Below, one piece after another: positions 1-10,124 of a stretch of 64,000 nt of DNA. Made by a program: the position numbers and the translations under genes. Numbering within the stretch: position 1 is the stretch's first letter; each line of letters opens with the position of its first letter. The stretch covers positions 8,982,501 to 9,046,500 of the forward strand of contig NC_091131.1 in NCBI RefSeq assembly GCF_040183065.1. Direction: 5' to 3'. The DNA comes from Periplaneta americana (Eukaryota > Arthropoda > Insecta > Blattodea > Blattidae). The notes beneath the pieces are model-generated. The model was given only the letters and a program-made list of their open reading frames with translations, was not told the DNA's origin and made no database searches.

Positions 1-347
1 TTTGGCGCTAGGGCGTGGGTTCCAAACCTCGCTTTGGTTGATTACCTGGTTTGTATTTTTGGCGCTAGGGCGTGGGTTCCAAACCTCGCTTGGTCGATTA
101 CCTGGTTTGTATTTTTGGCGCTAGGGCGTGGGTTCCAAACCTCGCTTTGGTCGATTACCTGGTTTGTATTTTTGGCGCTAGGGCGTGGGTTCCAAACCTC
201 GCTTTGGTTGATTACCTGGTTTGTATTTTTGGCGCTAGGGCGTGGGTTCCAAACCTCGCTTTGGTCGATTACCTGGTTTGTATTTTTGGCGCTAGGGCGT
301 GGGTTCCAAACCTCGCTTTGGTCGATTACCTGGTTTGTATTTTTTTC
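1..347 (+). repeat. 57-bp tandem repeat, about six copies, derived from a SINE
   Basis: Six head-to-tail units begin with GGCGCTAGGG at 4, 61, 117, 174, 231 and 288. Spacing is 57 bp except one 56-bp unit that lost a T. Each unit carries GGGTTCCAAACC, which resembles a tRNA B box, then a segment ending GATTACCTGGTTTG that matches the SINE at 47.2 kb. Because 57 is a multiple of three, long open frames appear on both strands; these are artefacts. The array runs off the left edge, so the true copy number is unknown. Confidence 0.95.
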
Positions 348-490
348 AATTATAAAGTGAATGTCAGATAATTCCATAGACAACCTAGAATTCATCTCTC
401 CAAGTACTATTTTGCTGTCAGCAATACCACTGACGCCAGGTAACCCTTCAGTTGATACAGTGTTGTTAAATAACCGATTAAAAATCAATT
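348..490 (+). repeat. SINE 3' body following the tandem array
   Basis: The segment GTGAATGTCAGATAATTCC through GTTGATACAGTGTTGTTAAATAACC aligns by eye with the 3' half of the SINE at 47.2-47.4 kb (GCGAATGTCAGGTAATC through GTTGATGTAGTGTCGTTAAAT). The tandem array therefore sits where the tRNA-like head of this SINE should be. Confidence 0.7.
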
Positions 491-669
491 TTCGCAATAA
501 ACACCAGAGACATAGACTTTGGGGAGCTCCAAACCTGTTGGATACTTGTATCACTCCAAATTTCTCCGTTCCATAAACTATCAGTTCCTTAGTAACGGAT
601 ACATCATACACGTAACGGACCTCACAGAAAACGATTTGCTAAACTGTTGAATAACTCGCGATACGTTAA

Positions 670-1318
670 TAGTACATTATGCTACGAGCCTATAATGATA
701 GTAATTAAGACGCGAGTATGTTTATGAAACGAGCGCAAGCGAGTTTCATAATTTTCATACGAGCGTCTTAATTACCATTATAGGCAAGTTTCATACGACT
801 TTTTATGCTCGACCGTATTTCTAACTTGAAATTATTCATAAGTATTCATATTATTCTTATCTGACTGGGGAGCGGAAGTGACCTCGTGCAGTCTCGTAAA
901 TTATGAAATGTGCGCAGACGCGAAAGTATTGATTTTTTCCGAGGAACAAATGTCATTGACCTTGATATAATCTAGAGAGTAAAATGAACATTAATCTTGA
1001 TATAACCTGGAAATTGATTTATACATTGAAAAACGAGATGAACAAATTGAATTTATTTGAATATTATTTACAATTAACGCTAATTATTATAGTAACAGAA
1101 CATAACCTTCTGCGACAGTATTGGATTTCCAGCCTCCGTGACGTTTCGCTAGTTGTCTTTCGATTGCATATCCGAGAATAATCGATACTTGCGCTTTCAT
1201 ATTGCTTTCTGATTGGTGGAAAACCTGAACTTTAATGAATAGGTGTACTTTAATGAGGTCCATTAAAGGGTTACTACCAGGTGTATAATTTACTACATTT
1301 CGGCATGGTCGAGCATAA
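670..1318 (+). repeat. Dispersed 650-bp repeat, copy 1
   Basis: Non-coding repeat found three times in the window (here, and inverted at 43401-43982 and 52770-53406). It begins TAGTACATTATGC and ends near GGCATGGTCGAGCATAAA. It contains an imperfect palindrome around GAAACGAGCGCAAGCGAGTTTC and an internal echo of its own terminus (GGTCGAGCATAAAAA). No protein-coding remnant is seen. Class is unknown; it is probably a non-autonomous DNA element. Confidence 0.75.
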
Positions 1319-1551
1319 AAACAGTAAAGAAAGGGTAGTAAGGTAAAACTATATGCTAAATGATAACAAAATAAAGACGTCAGAAACTATAAATAAATTA
1401 TGTCAACTTTTATAACATTTAAATATTTATTGCCCTTGTAATATCACAACGTGCAAAAAAATTGCATGTTAAATCGAGTGTAAATGCGTGCCATTAAATA
1501 TTAATATAGAGATAGATAGGCTATCATTGATATAATTACAGTATAGTATTA
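1319..1551. other. No recognisable feature
   Basis: AT-rich sequence between two repeats. I see no coding potential or repeat match within the window. Confidence 0.4.
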
Positions 1552-2135
1552 TACTGTGTCCCAAAAGTCATGGTAAGGTTTCAGAGGATTGTATTTTTTT
1601 AATGAAGAGAGACAGAAATGCAATTTTGGTGCCAGATGAAAATAAAACTCTCAAAGTTTTTCGTCTGTTTGAGACACAGAAGGAAATAAAATACAGTAAC
1701 AATCGAACAAATGCAATAATTTTCATTGTTACAATTAATTACACAAGATGGATGTTCAAAGAAAAGTGCAATGTGTTTTGTGGCTGGCAAAATTTGAATC
1801 TGTGGCTCGTGTATGACATGAATTTCGTCGTTATTTCACAAGGACCACCACACAAGAATAACATTAGTCATTGGATAGACAGTTAAAAGAGACTGGAAGC
1901 CTATTGGACAAAAATCGTACTGGAAAATCATCGACAAATGATGAAACGGTAGAAGCCATACGAAGAGCATTTGTTCAGAATCCAAAGTTCGTAAATGTGC
2001 CCGACAGTTAAGATTTCCGAAAACAATAGTTCATAGAGGTTTAAACAAACGTCATCTGACTCATAAACTTCAACCGGTACATGCACTTCATCCAGATGAA
2101 TACCACATAAGGTATGGATATACTTAATGAGTCAG
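1552..2135 (+). mobile_element. Tc1/mariner-like element relic, 5' end with broken transposase
   Basis: The left terminus TACTGTGTCCCAAAAGTCAT recurs at 49.83 kb in a second copy. A reading frame from ATG 1748 starts MDVQRKVQCVLWLAKFESV and stops after about 23 codons. Further frames give QLKETGSLLDKNRTGKSS followed by ETVEAIRRAFVQNPK and CARQLRFPKTIVHRGL, which look like the helix-turn-helix region of DUF4817/mariner-type transposases. Several stops and frameshifts and the missing catalytic DDE region make it a dead fragment. Superfamily rests on motif resemblance only. Confidence 0.65.
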
Positions 2136-2207
2136 AGATTCAAGTTTTGCCAGCTAAGTAACACTTTGCACTTTGGACGTCTATCTTGTATAATTAATTA
2201 AATATAA

Positions 2208-3341
2208 TCTATACTAATAATAAATCTGTAGCCGAAATTTTTCTGGTAATTTTCGATTTTCCAAAAATAATTGGTCCTAACATATATAATTAACCACGCT
2301 GAAACCGAAAATCGCTTTTTTGAAATTTTTGTTTGTATGTCTGTCTGTCTGTCTGTATGTTTGTTACCTTTTCACGCGATAATGGCTGAACGGATTTCGA
2401 TAAAAATTGGAATATAAATTAAGTTCGTTGTAACTTAGATTTTAGGCTATATGGCATTCAAAATACTTTATTTAAAAGGGGGGTTATAAGGGGGCCTGAA
2501 TTAAATAAATCGAAATATCTCGCTTATTATTGATTTTTGTGAAACATGTTACATAACAAAACTTTCTTTAAACATAATTTGCGATAAGTTTTATTCCTTG
2601 AAAAAGTTTGATAGCACTGATATTTAATGAGATAAATCAGTTTTAAAATTAAAATAACTGCCATCTAAGGCGTGTAATGAATTAAAAAATAAATGACTTC
2701 GTCTATAAGGGGCCTTGGATAGCAACAATCGAAAGCTATGAAAGATGGCCTACAGAGAATGTTTGTGTGTTTGTATGAAGTAATATCGGAAGCTAAATTA
2801 ACCGATTTGTATAATTAATTATTATTTCACCATTGGAAAGTGTAGTTTCTCTAGATGGACATAATGCTATAATGTTATTACAGTAACTTCTGATATAATA
2901 TAATATAATATGTAATATTATATAATATAATTTAAGTTATTTGAAGGGTTCAGAACCATAGTGGGCCAAGCGCCATTTACTGAATACGTAGAAAACAAGG
3001 GTTAAAATTAAGTTATTACCATAATTCAATGGAAACCTATAACAACTAAAATAAAATATACACATTAAATCTAAATGATGTCAATCTTCATTAAGCTATG
3101 GTTGCATGTAATAAAAATTAAGAAACATGTTAAAGGAATTGTCATTGCACCAAATGAGTGTCTCTGGACCAAAATGATCGCATTTTAATTATTTGGATGC
3201 AATTTAAATTAAGTAACATATTAAACGATTTATCCTTCTATCAAACACGAAAGTTCCCTGGATCTAATGTCCTATTTTAATTATGTAATTACTTTATATT
3301 TATTTCTAATGGGTGCAGCGGAGTGCACGGGTACGGCTAGT
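2208..3341 (+). mobile_element. Non-autonomous Helitron, copy 1
   Basis: The element starts TCTATACTAATAATAAATC and ends CGGGTACGGCTAG followed by T, preceded by a short hairpin (GTGCA, loop GCGGAG, TGCAC at about 3313-3328). The TC start, 3' hairpin and CTAG end fit Helitrons. Internal landmarks TTTTCACGCGATAATGGCTGAAC and the AAATGTCCTATTTTAATTATG segment recur in the second copy at 34.1-35.0 kb. No Rep/helicase coding sequence is present. A TATAA-rich expansion near 2895-2935 is specific to this copy. Confidence 0.75.
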
Positions 3342-3676
3342 TAATTAAATAAAAAAAACAATGTGTATGGAGGGGGAAGATAGATTTAATCTGAAATGAA
3401 CTTCCATGTTGGTAGATTCGTATATTAACCATCATGAAATAAACTCTCTTTCTGATGACTCATTCTTTCTCCTCTCGCGCAGCTCACATGCCAGGTCTCG
3501 ACTCCCCATTTTTGGTACAAATAAATGCGATTGCAGTTTGTTAACAATAGCAGCTTGATTGTTGCATCGTTCTATGTCTAGAGACAGTGTCATGGCTGTT
3601 CTTGATAAATTATTTCGTTGAATTAACTTAAGAAACAACACCTATTTCTGTCAATATATGCTGGAACCGTCGGTTC

Positions 3677-3678
<2 letters not shown>

Positions 3679-3740
<62 letters not shown>
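3679..3740. repeat. (TA)n microsatellite
   Basis: About 31 uninterrupted TA dinucleotides. Confidence 0.98.
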
Positions 3741-3743
<3 letters not shown>

Positions 3744-3929
3744 AATGATAGCCATCCAAATCTTGGATTTTAAATATCGGCATCCTAATCAATTCAAATG
3801 AACAAAAAAGAAAATGATAAATTAATGTTAAAAAATACGTAATGAAATTTAAAAAAAATTCTGCGACAAGATGCGATAGCTATCAAAACGATAAAAATGT
3901 ATTGAAAATAAATAACATAATTGAATTTT

Positions 3930-4560
3930 ATAAAGATGAATAGAGATGGTGATTGATGATGTTCAATGAAGATTTTAAAATGGTTGATGCAATTGTCTGA
4001 AGAGTCTTTTCAGGAACCTTTAATTTTCTGGGGATCTCCAATGTAAATTTAGGAATTGTTCCTCGCGCACCAAACATAAGTCCAATGACATTCCAACCTT
4101 CAATATTATATTTATGACTGAGATCATCACAGCATGGAAGGTAAATAGCGCGTTTCTCCTCATGTACCTGCTTTGGTTGTTCTTCATTAATTTCGAACCT
4201 TACAGTGGGGTCAAGAATGGGACAAATTTTTTATCTCGGTCAATTATTATGTCAGCACGCCGTGTAGATCCTTCCATTGAACTTCCTCATATACTTCGTA
4301 TTCACCATGTTCCTTTAATCTGTTAGCAATTATTGAGCGGACTGTGTTATGTCTGTCAATTCGCAGTAATTCGCCCTGAGGGCAGAAACCTAGCACGTGG
4401 GGTAACGTTTCAAGCTCATTGCATCTCCTGCAATGGGTATTGCTAAGGCTTCTACCGGGGAGAGATCTAACTGCGATAACATTGGTGCTCATTTAATGGC
4501 CTCGGTCCATTGGCCACAAGATAGACCTTTCTCATTGCTAATCCAGGTGTTACATTTTTT
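3930..4560 (-). mobile_element. R2/R4-like LINE fragment: CCHC motif and endonuclease end
   Basis: On the minus strand, 4492-4247 encodes 81 residues with CRRCNELETLPHVLGFC (about 4432-4382), a C-x2-C-x7-H-x4-C knuckle as placed between reverse transcriptase and restriction-like endonuclease in R2/R4-type LINEs. Downstream in a shifted frame (about 4270-4190) reads RRADIII, matching RRADIIIIDRQKDKG of the related fragment at 49.3-49.6 kb. Stops and at least one frameshift follow, and the reverse transcriptase is absent, so this is a 5'-truncated dead copy. The R2/R4 assignment is by domain order; the exact family is unknown. Confidence 0.65.
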
Positions 4561-4606
4561 CCAGTGAGAGTAGATGTAATTCCTTTATCTTTCCCAGGTA
4601 ATACGC

Positions 4607-4659
<53 letters not shown>
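4607..4659. repeat. (ATT)n microsatellite directly abutting a LINE
   Basis: About 17 ATT units end exactly where the LINE coding sequence begins (about 4661). Confidence 0.95.
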
Positions 4660-4660
<1 letters not shown>

Positions 4661-4661
<1 letters not shown>

Positions 4662-5592
4662 TCACCTTTACTTTTTAACTTCGCTTTAGAATATGCCATT
4701 AGGAAAGTTCAGGATAACAGGCAGGGTTTGAAATTGAACGGGTTACATCAGCTTCTTGTATATGCGGATGACGTGAATATGTTAGGAGAAAATCCACAAA
4801 CGATTAGGGAAAACACGGGAATTTTACTGGAAGCAAGTAAAGCGATCGGTTTGGAAATAAATCCCGAAAAGACAAAGTATATGATTATGTCTCGTGACGA
4901 GAATATTGTACGAAATGGAAATATAAAAATTGGAGATTTATCCTTCGAAGGGGTGGAAAAATTCAAATATCTTGGAGCAACAATAACAAATATAAATGAC
5001 ACTCAGGAGGAAATTAAACGCAGAATAAATATGGGAAATGCGTGTTATTATTCGGTTGAGAAGCTTTTATCATCTAGTCTGCTGTCAAAAAATCTGAAAG
5101 TTAGAATTTATAAAACAGTTATATTACCGATTGTTCTGTATGGTTGTGAAACTTGGACTCTCACTTTGAGAGAGGAACATAGGTTAAGGGTGTTTGAGAA
5201 TAAGGTGCTTAGGAAAATATTTGGGGCTAAGCGGGATGAAGTTACAGGAGAATTGAGAAAGTTACACAAGGCAGAACTGCACGCATTGTATTCTTCACCT
5301 GACATAATTAGGAACATTAAATCCAGACGTTTGAGATGGGCAGGGCATGTAGCACGTATGGGCGAATCCAGAAATACATATAGAGTGTTAGTTGGGAGAC
5401 CGGAGGGAAAAAGACCTTTAGGGAGGCCGAGACGTAAATGGGAGGATAATATTAAAATGGATTTGAGGGAGGTGGGATATGATGATAGAGACTGGATTAA
5501 TCTTGCACAGGATAGGGACCGATGGCGGGCTTATGTGAGGGCGGCAATGAACCTTCGGGTTCCTTAAAAGCCATTTGTAAGTATTATTAATT
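4661..5592 (+). mobile_element. RTE-like LINE (family A), 5'-truncated copy with reverse transcriptase C-terminal half
   Basis: An open frame runs from about 4662 to the stop at 5565-5567. It starts inside the reverse transcriptase ([12 protein letters not shown]), includes the catalytic YADD box (4761-4772), the FKYLGAT motif, LYGCETWTL, and a C-terminal [16 protein letters not shown] and [14 protein letters not shown] region, ending MNLRVP. This is the most intact family A copy and the reference for the others. The endonuclease and the front of the reverse transcriptase are missing. The 5' end abuts (ATT)n and the 3' flank begins TATTATTAATT. Clade (RTE-like) is tentative; it is not a host gene. 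Confidence 0.88.
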
Positions 5593-5599
5593 CATTCAT

Positions 5600-6060
5600 T
5601 TAGTGTTCTGCCCAAGGATAGATCTTTCACTGCAAACCCAGGATTCTCCTATCTTTCCTACTTTCTGCCTTCCTCTTTGTCTCCTCATATGATCCGTATA
5701 TCTTAATGTCGTCTATCATCTGATATCTTCTTCTGCCCCGAACTCTTCTCCCGTTCACCATTCCTTCCAGTGCATCCTTCAGTAAGCAGTTTCTTCGCAG
5801 CCAATGACCTAACCAATTCCTTTTCCTCTTCCTGATCAGTTTCAGCATCATTCTTTCTTCACCCACTCTTTCCAACATAGCTTCATTTCTTATTCTGTCT
5901 GTCCACTTCACACGTTCCATTCTTCTCCATATCGACATTTCAAATTCTTCTATTCGCTTCTCTTCACTTCATCGTAATGTCCATGTTTCTGTCTCATACA
6001 ATGCCACCCTGCATACAAAGCACTTCACTAGACGAATTGTGGATAGTTTACGTACGGAAT
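5600..6060 (-). mobile_element. LINE family C 3' fragment
   Basis: Minus-strand frame 5938-5627 reads MSIWRRMERVKWTDRIRNEA, then LIRKRKRNWLGHWLRRNCLLK and GRRVRGRRRYQMIDDIK. This is the C-terminal tail of a reverse transcriptase family distinct from family A; a second copy lies at 44.9-45.6 kb on the plus strand. Upstream coding (about 6060-5940) is frameshifted. The fragment ends next to the 3' end of the family A copy. Confidence 0.78.
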
Positions 6061-6359
6061 CTTTTACGGTGGAAAGACTCATCATGCCATGTTTGCAGTT
6101 TTTCTTGGGAAAGATAAATGCGGTAGCTTCCCGTTTCTTTCCCCACACCACTTCCTCTTTCGCATTTAAAAAAAAATCCCAGGGGGGGGGCCCAGCGTGG
6201 AGGTGAGGAGAGTGGATTTGAGTAATTAGGTCCTCCGAACTTCACCGAAATTCACCGCAAGGGTTAAATATTAGTTTTGTCAGGGATTTGACCCTATCAG
6301 AGACCGGGAAATTTCAATCAGCCTTTGCCCCTCTTTAATAATAATAATGTTATATTGTA
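6061..6359. other. Unclassified sequence with a G-run
   Basis: Contains (A)8-9 and (G)10 runs near 6170-6190 and short AAT repeats. No gene or repeat match within the window. Confidence 0.35.
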
Positions 6360-7477
6360 CAGGGACATAATTTTATTTTTACTTCAATTTTTATTGTACC
6401 TGAGTTTTTGAATGTACTTCACTCTCACCCCCTCTACTAGTAAACTTCCAACCGTCCTACTCACAGAACCCAGGCCGCGTATGCAGTACTTACTGAGTTA
6501 GTGAGTATAGTACGTTCCAGAAATATGTTCGCGTTTTCCAGTGACGAAAGAGCTTTCAATATTGAATCATATTTTCGTACAGGTACTGCCGTCCGTTTGC
6601 CTACGTCGCATCCCGGCTTCCCCCACCTGCTTCTGTTCGCCCCTCTGTAAAGTCTAGTAGCTGGGCTGTCTTAGTTTTTTTTTTAACATTAATTTCTGTT
6701 AGGAATTGGACGTCTACGTAATATTATAAAACTGTTTAAAATAAGTTAAATAAAAGGGTTTCGTTAAGTAACTGTCACGTGATCCTCCCCTCCTTTCTAC
6801 GACCCTGCGACAAAACCACTTGAACAGACAGTAGATAGCATTTTTGAGTAATTTTATCTTTTCGGATCGGGCAGAAGTGAAGATTAAATTTACAGTACGT
6901 AAGGTACTCTTTTATAGAGTAGGTATAGAATTATTTCAACATGAGTTATTCGTACGAAGGACGAAACTGGTAATTGGAATTAGGTACAATAGTCTATAGT
7001 GGGATAATATGCACAAAAGAACTAAAGCCTGTATCGAAATGAACGGTCACCATTTTCAAAAATGTGTTTAAATATTCATATTATGATTATTTTTCAATTT
7101 AACTTCATTCTCTATATTGTACGCTAATGTGCTTTGACAGTACAATATACACTGCATAATTAATACGTCCGAATGGATAGCTCAATTCGTGAGTAAAAAC
7201 AGTAAGTGTTGATACTGTACTGTATTTTGATTAAACAAAAATCTAATGAAAATTATCAAACTCAAAATCGCGATATTTCCTAGTTTACATAAATGGATGA
7301 ACTACTTTTCTTCCCTCCTATACCTAGTAAAGTGATCTGTTTGTATTTTACGCCAGTATCACCGAACTCCAGCCTTGGAAGGGGGTAGCAAGCGGTGTTT
7401 CCGGTTCTAGACATTTAATCCAAAGATATAGCCAGGTTAATACTAAAAATGTTATTAAAAATAAAATGATGTCCCTG
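6360..7477 (+). mobile_element. TA-flanked TIR element (CAGGGACATC family), copy 1
   Basis: The element is bounded by CAGGGACATAATTTTATTTT and the inverted ATAAAATGATGTCCCTG, each flanked by TA. Internal blocks are shared with copies at 21.7-22.9, 27.3-29.4, 39.8-40.8 and 41.6-42.7 kb (for example TCTGCCCGATCC-AAAAGATAAAAT). It is non-coding. The TA duplication and a helix-turn-helix remnant in the 39.8-kb copy suggest a non-autonomous Tc1/mariner-type element. It ends about 97 bp before a FAR exon. Confidence 0.85.
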
Positions 7478-7574
7478 TACTATGTTGGCTTATGTTATTT
7501 TTGGCGCAAGAAAATGTTAGTTATTATTGAAGTAAGTATATAACATTTAATGGTTTCGTTGATGTGGTTTGCAG

Positions 7575-7770
7575 TGCTGGGAACGGCGAAGGAGCCGATG
7601 TCGGGGTGGATCGACAACGTGCACACTGGGGGCTTCGCCTTCATCGCGGGGGCTGGCAAGGGCGTGTTCCGCGTCTCGTGTGCCGAACCTGACTTCGTGG
7701 CCGATCTGGTGCCCTGCGACCACGTGGCCAACCTGCTCATAGCTGCGGCCTGGAGCGCCGCCGTCAAGAG
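7575..7770 (+). CDS. FAR: Fatty acyl-CoA reductase, exon encoding the end of the NAD-binding domain
   Basis: Fatty acyl-CoA reductases reduce fatty acyl-CoA with NADPH to a fatty alcohol, feeding wax, hydrocarbon and pheromone pathways at ER or peroxisome membranes. The exon reads LGTAKEPMSGWIDNVHT, GGFAFIAGAGKGVFRVS and DLVPCDHVANLLIAAAW, the conserved C-terminal stretch of the NAD_binding_4 Rossmann domain (family pattern EP-x-PGW-x-DN, GAGKG, DxVPVD). The acceptor is TTTGCAG at 7568-7574 and the donor GTGAGA at 7771. Entry is phase 1 (leading TG completes a codon), exit phase 2 (AG). It is GC-rich compared with its AT-rich surroundings. The next exon is 15.2 kb downstream. The TGXXGXXG and YXXXK motifs must lie in unseen upstream exons. 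No frame damage is present. Confidence 0.93.
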
Positions 7771-8900
7771 GTGAGACGCGACTATTTCCATGGATGAATA
7801 TATAAAAGGATGCGAAACTTACAGAGTTTCCCGTAACACATACTAGAGGCGCTGCTGTAGAAATTGATCTTCCTGCCACCTCTTGGGAAGAGGGGCGTTA
7901 TTACATTTAGAAGCGCACCAAGTAGCGAAAAGAGTAACTAATTACTCCATGCATTTAGCAGCGCACCTGGTGACGAAACTGTTAAACTGTGTACAAAGCA
8001 TTCCCTCCCCTCCCACCCTCATCGATATTCAAAACTAATCCAATTAAAAAAAATCTACATTTTTATTACTCACAGCATCTTCTACTGAAAATTCTTACCG
8101 GAGCCAACAGGAAGATAAAAGAGACGATCTATTTTACACTACCCAATTAAAATATAACCAGACAGAGACAAAAAATAAAGCAAAAGATTAGATAATTGGG
8201 ATTGTATTCTTTGGGTATTTATTGTACAGCGCAATGGAAAAGTCTGCAAGAACTACTTAGATAGTTCAATTTATTATATTACTATTACTTTACAATACAT
8301 TCAACAACACTATTTTTACAACGTCTCCATAAACATCACTGTTTATACACAGACGTAGTATCACTTTATGTTCACTTATTAACAAATTTCTGTCTGCCAT
8401 TTTGACTCCTCGAACAATATCTCGAATGGATAAATAGAGAACTCTGGGTAATGCACTCAACATGTAGTTCTAATGTTCACCACCTACGACGTTGGGCGCT
8501 GATCATCTTATTTCAGCCCCCCGCCGCCAGATGGTGCTGACCGCAGTTTCGCATCCTATTATATATTTATCCATGCTATTTCAATTCATGCCATTACTCC
8601 GCGAACATTCAGTTCACTCTTAATTAAAAGATCTTAGCTACAACAATAAATAATCGATATTCAATTGATGAACCATGAAGAAGAAGTCAGTGTGCATGTT
8701 GACCCCTATGTTGCGTGGCTAATTTGCTTCTGGACTCAAGAACCGCTATGCGTCCAAACCGGTCGAGGGCAATTAACTTTATGGCAGGAAAACATAAGCA
8801 TGGCATGCAGTTAATGAGAAAGTAAGCTTATACTGGTCCCAGAGCAGGTTTCCAGCTCGTGAAAGATTCTTAGTTGGTGGATAAATATAACAAAGATGAA
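7771..8900 (+). other. Start of FAR intron 1; no repeat recognised
   Basis: AT-rich intronic sequence. A short stretch near 7900-7990 repeats the motif AGCGCACC twice. I see no element ends or coding region here. Confidence 0.5.
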
Positions 8901-9145
8901 GTCCACACCTGTGGAGTAACGGTCAGCGCGTCTGGCCGCGAAACCAGGTGGCCCGGGTTCGAATCCCGGTCGGGGCAAGTTACCTGGTTGAGGTTTTATC
9001 CGGGGTTTTCCCTCAACCCAATACGAGCAAATGCTGGGTAACTTTCGGTGCTGGACCCCGGACTCATTTCACCGGCATTATCACCTTCATTTCATTCAGA
9101 CGCTAAATAACCTTGTTGATACAGTGTCGTAAAATAACCCAATAA
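8901..9145 (+). repeat. tRNA-derived SINE, copy 1
   Basis: The head carries an A-box-like GTGGAGTAACGGTCAGCG and a B box GGGTTCGAATCCC, then the conserved body ACCTGGTTGAGGTTTTATCC, CAAATGCTGGGTAACTTTCG, and tail CGTCGTAAAATAACCCAATAAAA. Near-identical copies are at 11.9 and 53.5 kb. Imperfect target duplication: AACAAAGATGAA (8889-8900) and AACAAAGAAGAA (9146-9157). Confidence 0.93.
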
Positions 9146-9201
9146 AACAAAGAAGAAACTCTATACCCAGACCCACCACAATTCCGTGTGTGTGTCGTAA
9201 T

Positions 9202-9885
9202 TAGGGCTAGGATTTTGATGACCTATAAATCATGAAAAAATGTCCTAAAACAATGCATTTATGATCTAAAAATCTTTTAAAAAAAGTCCTTAAAAATGCC
9301 CTAAAACTGATCTTACACAATTGGCTTAGTAGGAAAAGAGGTTTTGTACTACTTAATATTTAGACTAGTAATTAAATTAAATTCTAGTACCAACACTTAA
9401 GTTTATTTAATTTTACATAATTTTTTCTAAGTAGTACACTTTAATTAATTATTTTACCTGATGTAGTTTCTATGTAGCCCACCACAAGGCCACTCTTATC
9501 CGGAACTAGCAGTCTATATTGAAGGGGTGGTTGGACTGATTCATTACATGGGGTGTACTACGTTAAAATGACTATATTTTTGTATAAAAACGATTAAAAT
9601 ATAATACAAAATAATGGGTATTAATGGACAAAATATGTAGAGAAAATATCAAAGGTTATAAACATTATTTTACATTAATAATGGGGATTTATGGCCAAAA
9701 TTAAATGAAAATGCCTCAAAAATGACAGAATAAAACATAAGATGCTCTTATGAGCTCAAACAGGCAAAAAATGTCCTAAAAATATGTCCTAAAACACTCG
9801 GTTTATCACATAACATAAATACTAAAGCGGCTATGTTTCTGGCTTACTAGAAAAAAGATGCAATTTCATCAAAACCCTAGCCCTA
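9202..9885 (+). mobile_element. hAT-type MITE, copy 1 (full length)
   Basis: Terminal inverted repeats TAGGGCTAGGATTTTGATGA and, inverted at the right, TAGGGCTAGGGTTTTGATGA (19/20). The 8-bp target duplication is GTCGTAAT (9194-9201) and GTCATAAT (9886-9893), one mismatch. It is non-coding, with A-rich TGTCCTAAAA motifs near both ends. This copy lacks the SINE-derived segment present in the copies at 20.9 and 52.0 kb. Confidence 0.88.
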
Positions 9886-10124
9886 GTCATAATGTTACCA
9901 AGTTTTCAGAATGTCTATAAGGGACAGGATGAGGTCAAGCCTCGAGGTAAACTTTTTATCGCAAAAAAATGCTCATAATTTGAGAGAACCCCATAGGCAC
10001 ACCATGCCATATTATTTCCATAGTTTTGTACATAGCTTATTCAAAAACACTCACACTGAACTATTAATGAGCAGAGCTAGTAAGCTGGTACCAAAACTAT
10101 TAAGTTATGTAGCTTGGACAATAC

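Noticed and set aside
1-347. CRISPR-like array
   Set aside because: The 57-bp units are contiguous with no variable spacers, and the sequence is an insect SINE derivative.
34-611. Overlapping long open frames on both strands made of repeated 19-residue units
   Set aside because: They arise because the repeat unit is 57 bp, a multiple of three without stops. No coding evidence.
5108-5317. Recurring about 69-residue frame antisense to LINE family A (also at 13.1, 25.2, 50.3, 57.4, 60.9 and 61.4 kb)
   Set aside because: It is the shadow of the conserved LINE coding strand, which carries the YADD box and the recognisable motifs.
4728-5567. Reverse-transcriptase-like frame as a host gene
   Set aside because: At least ten diverged, truncated copies with target duplications in this window show it is a retrotransposon.
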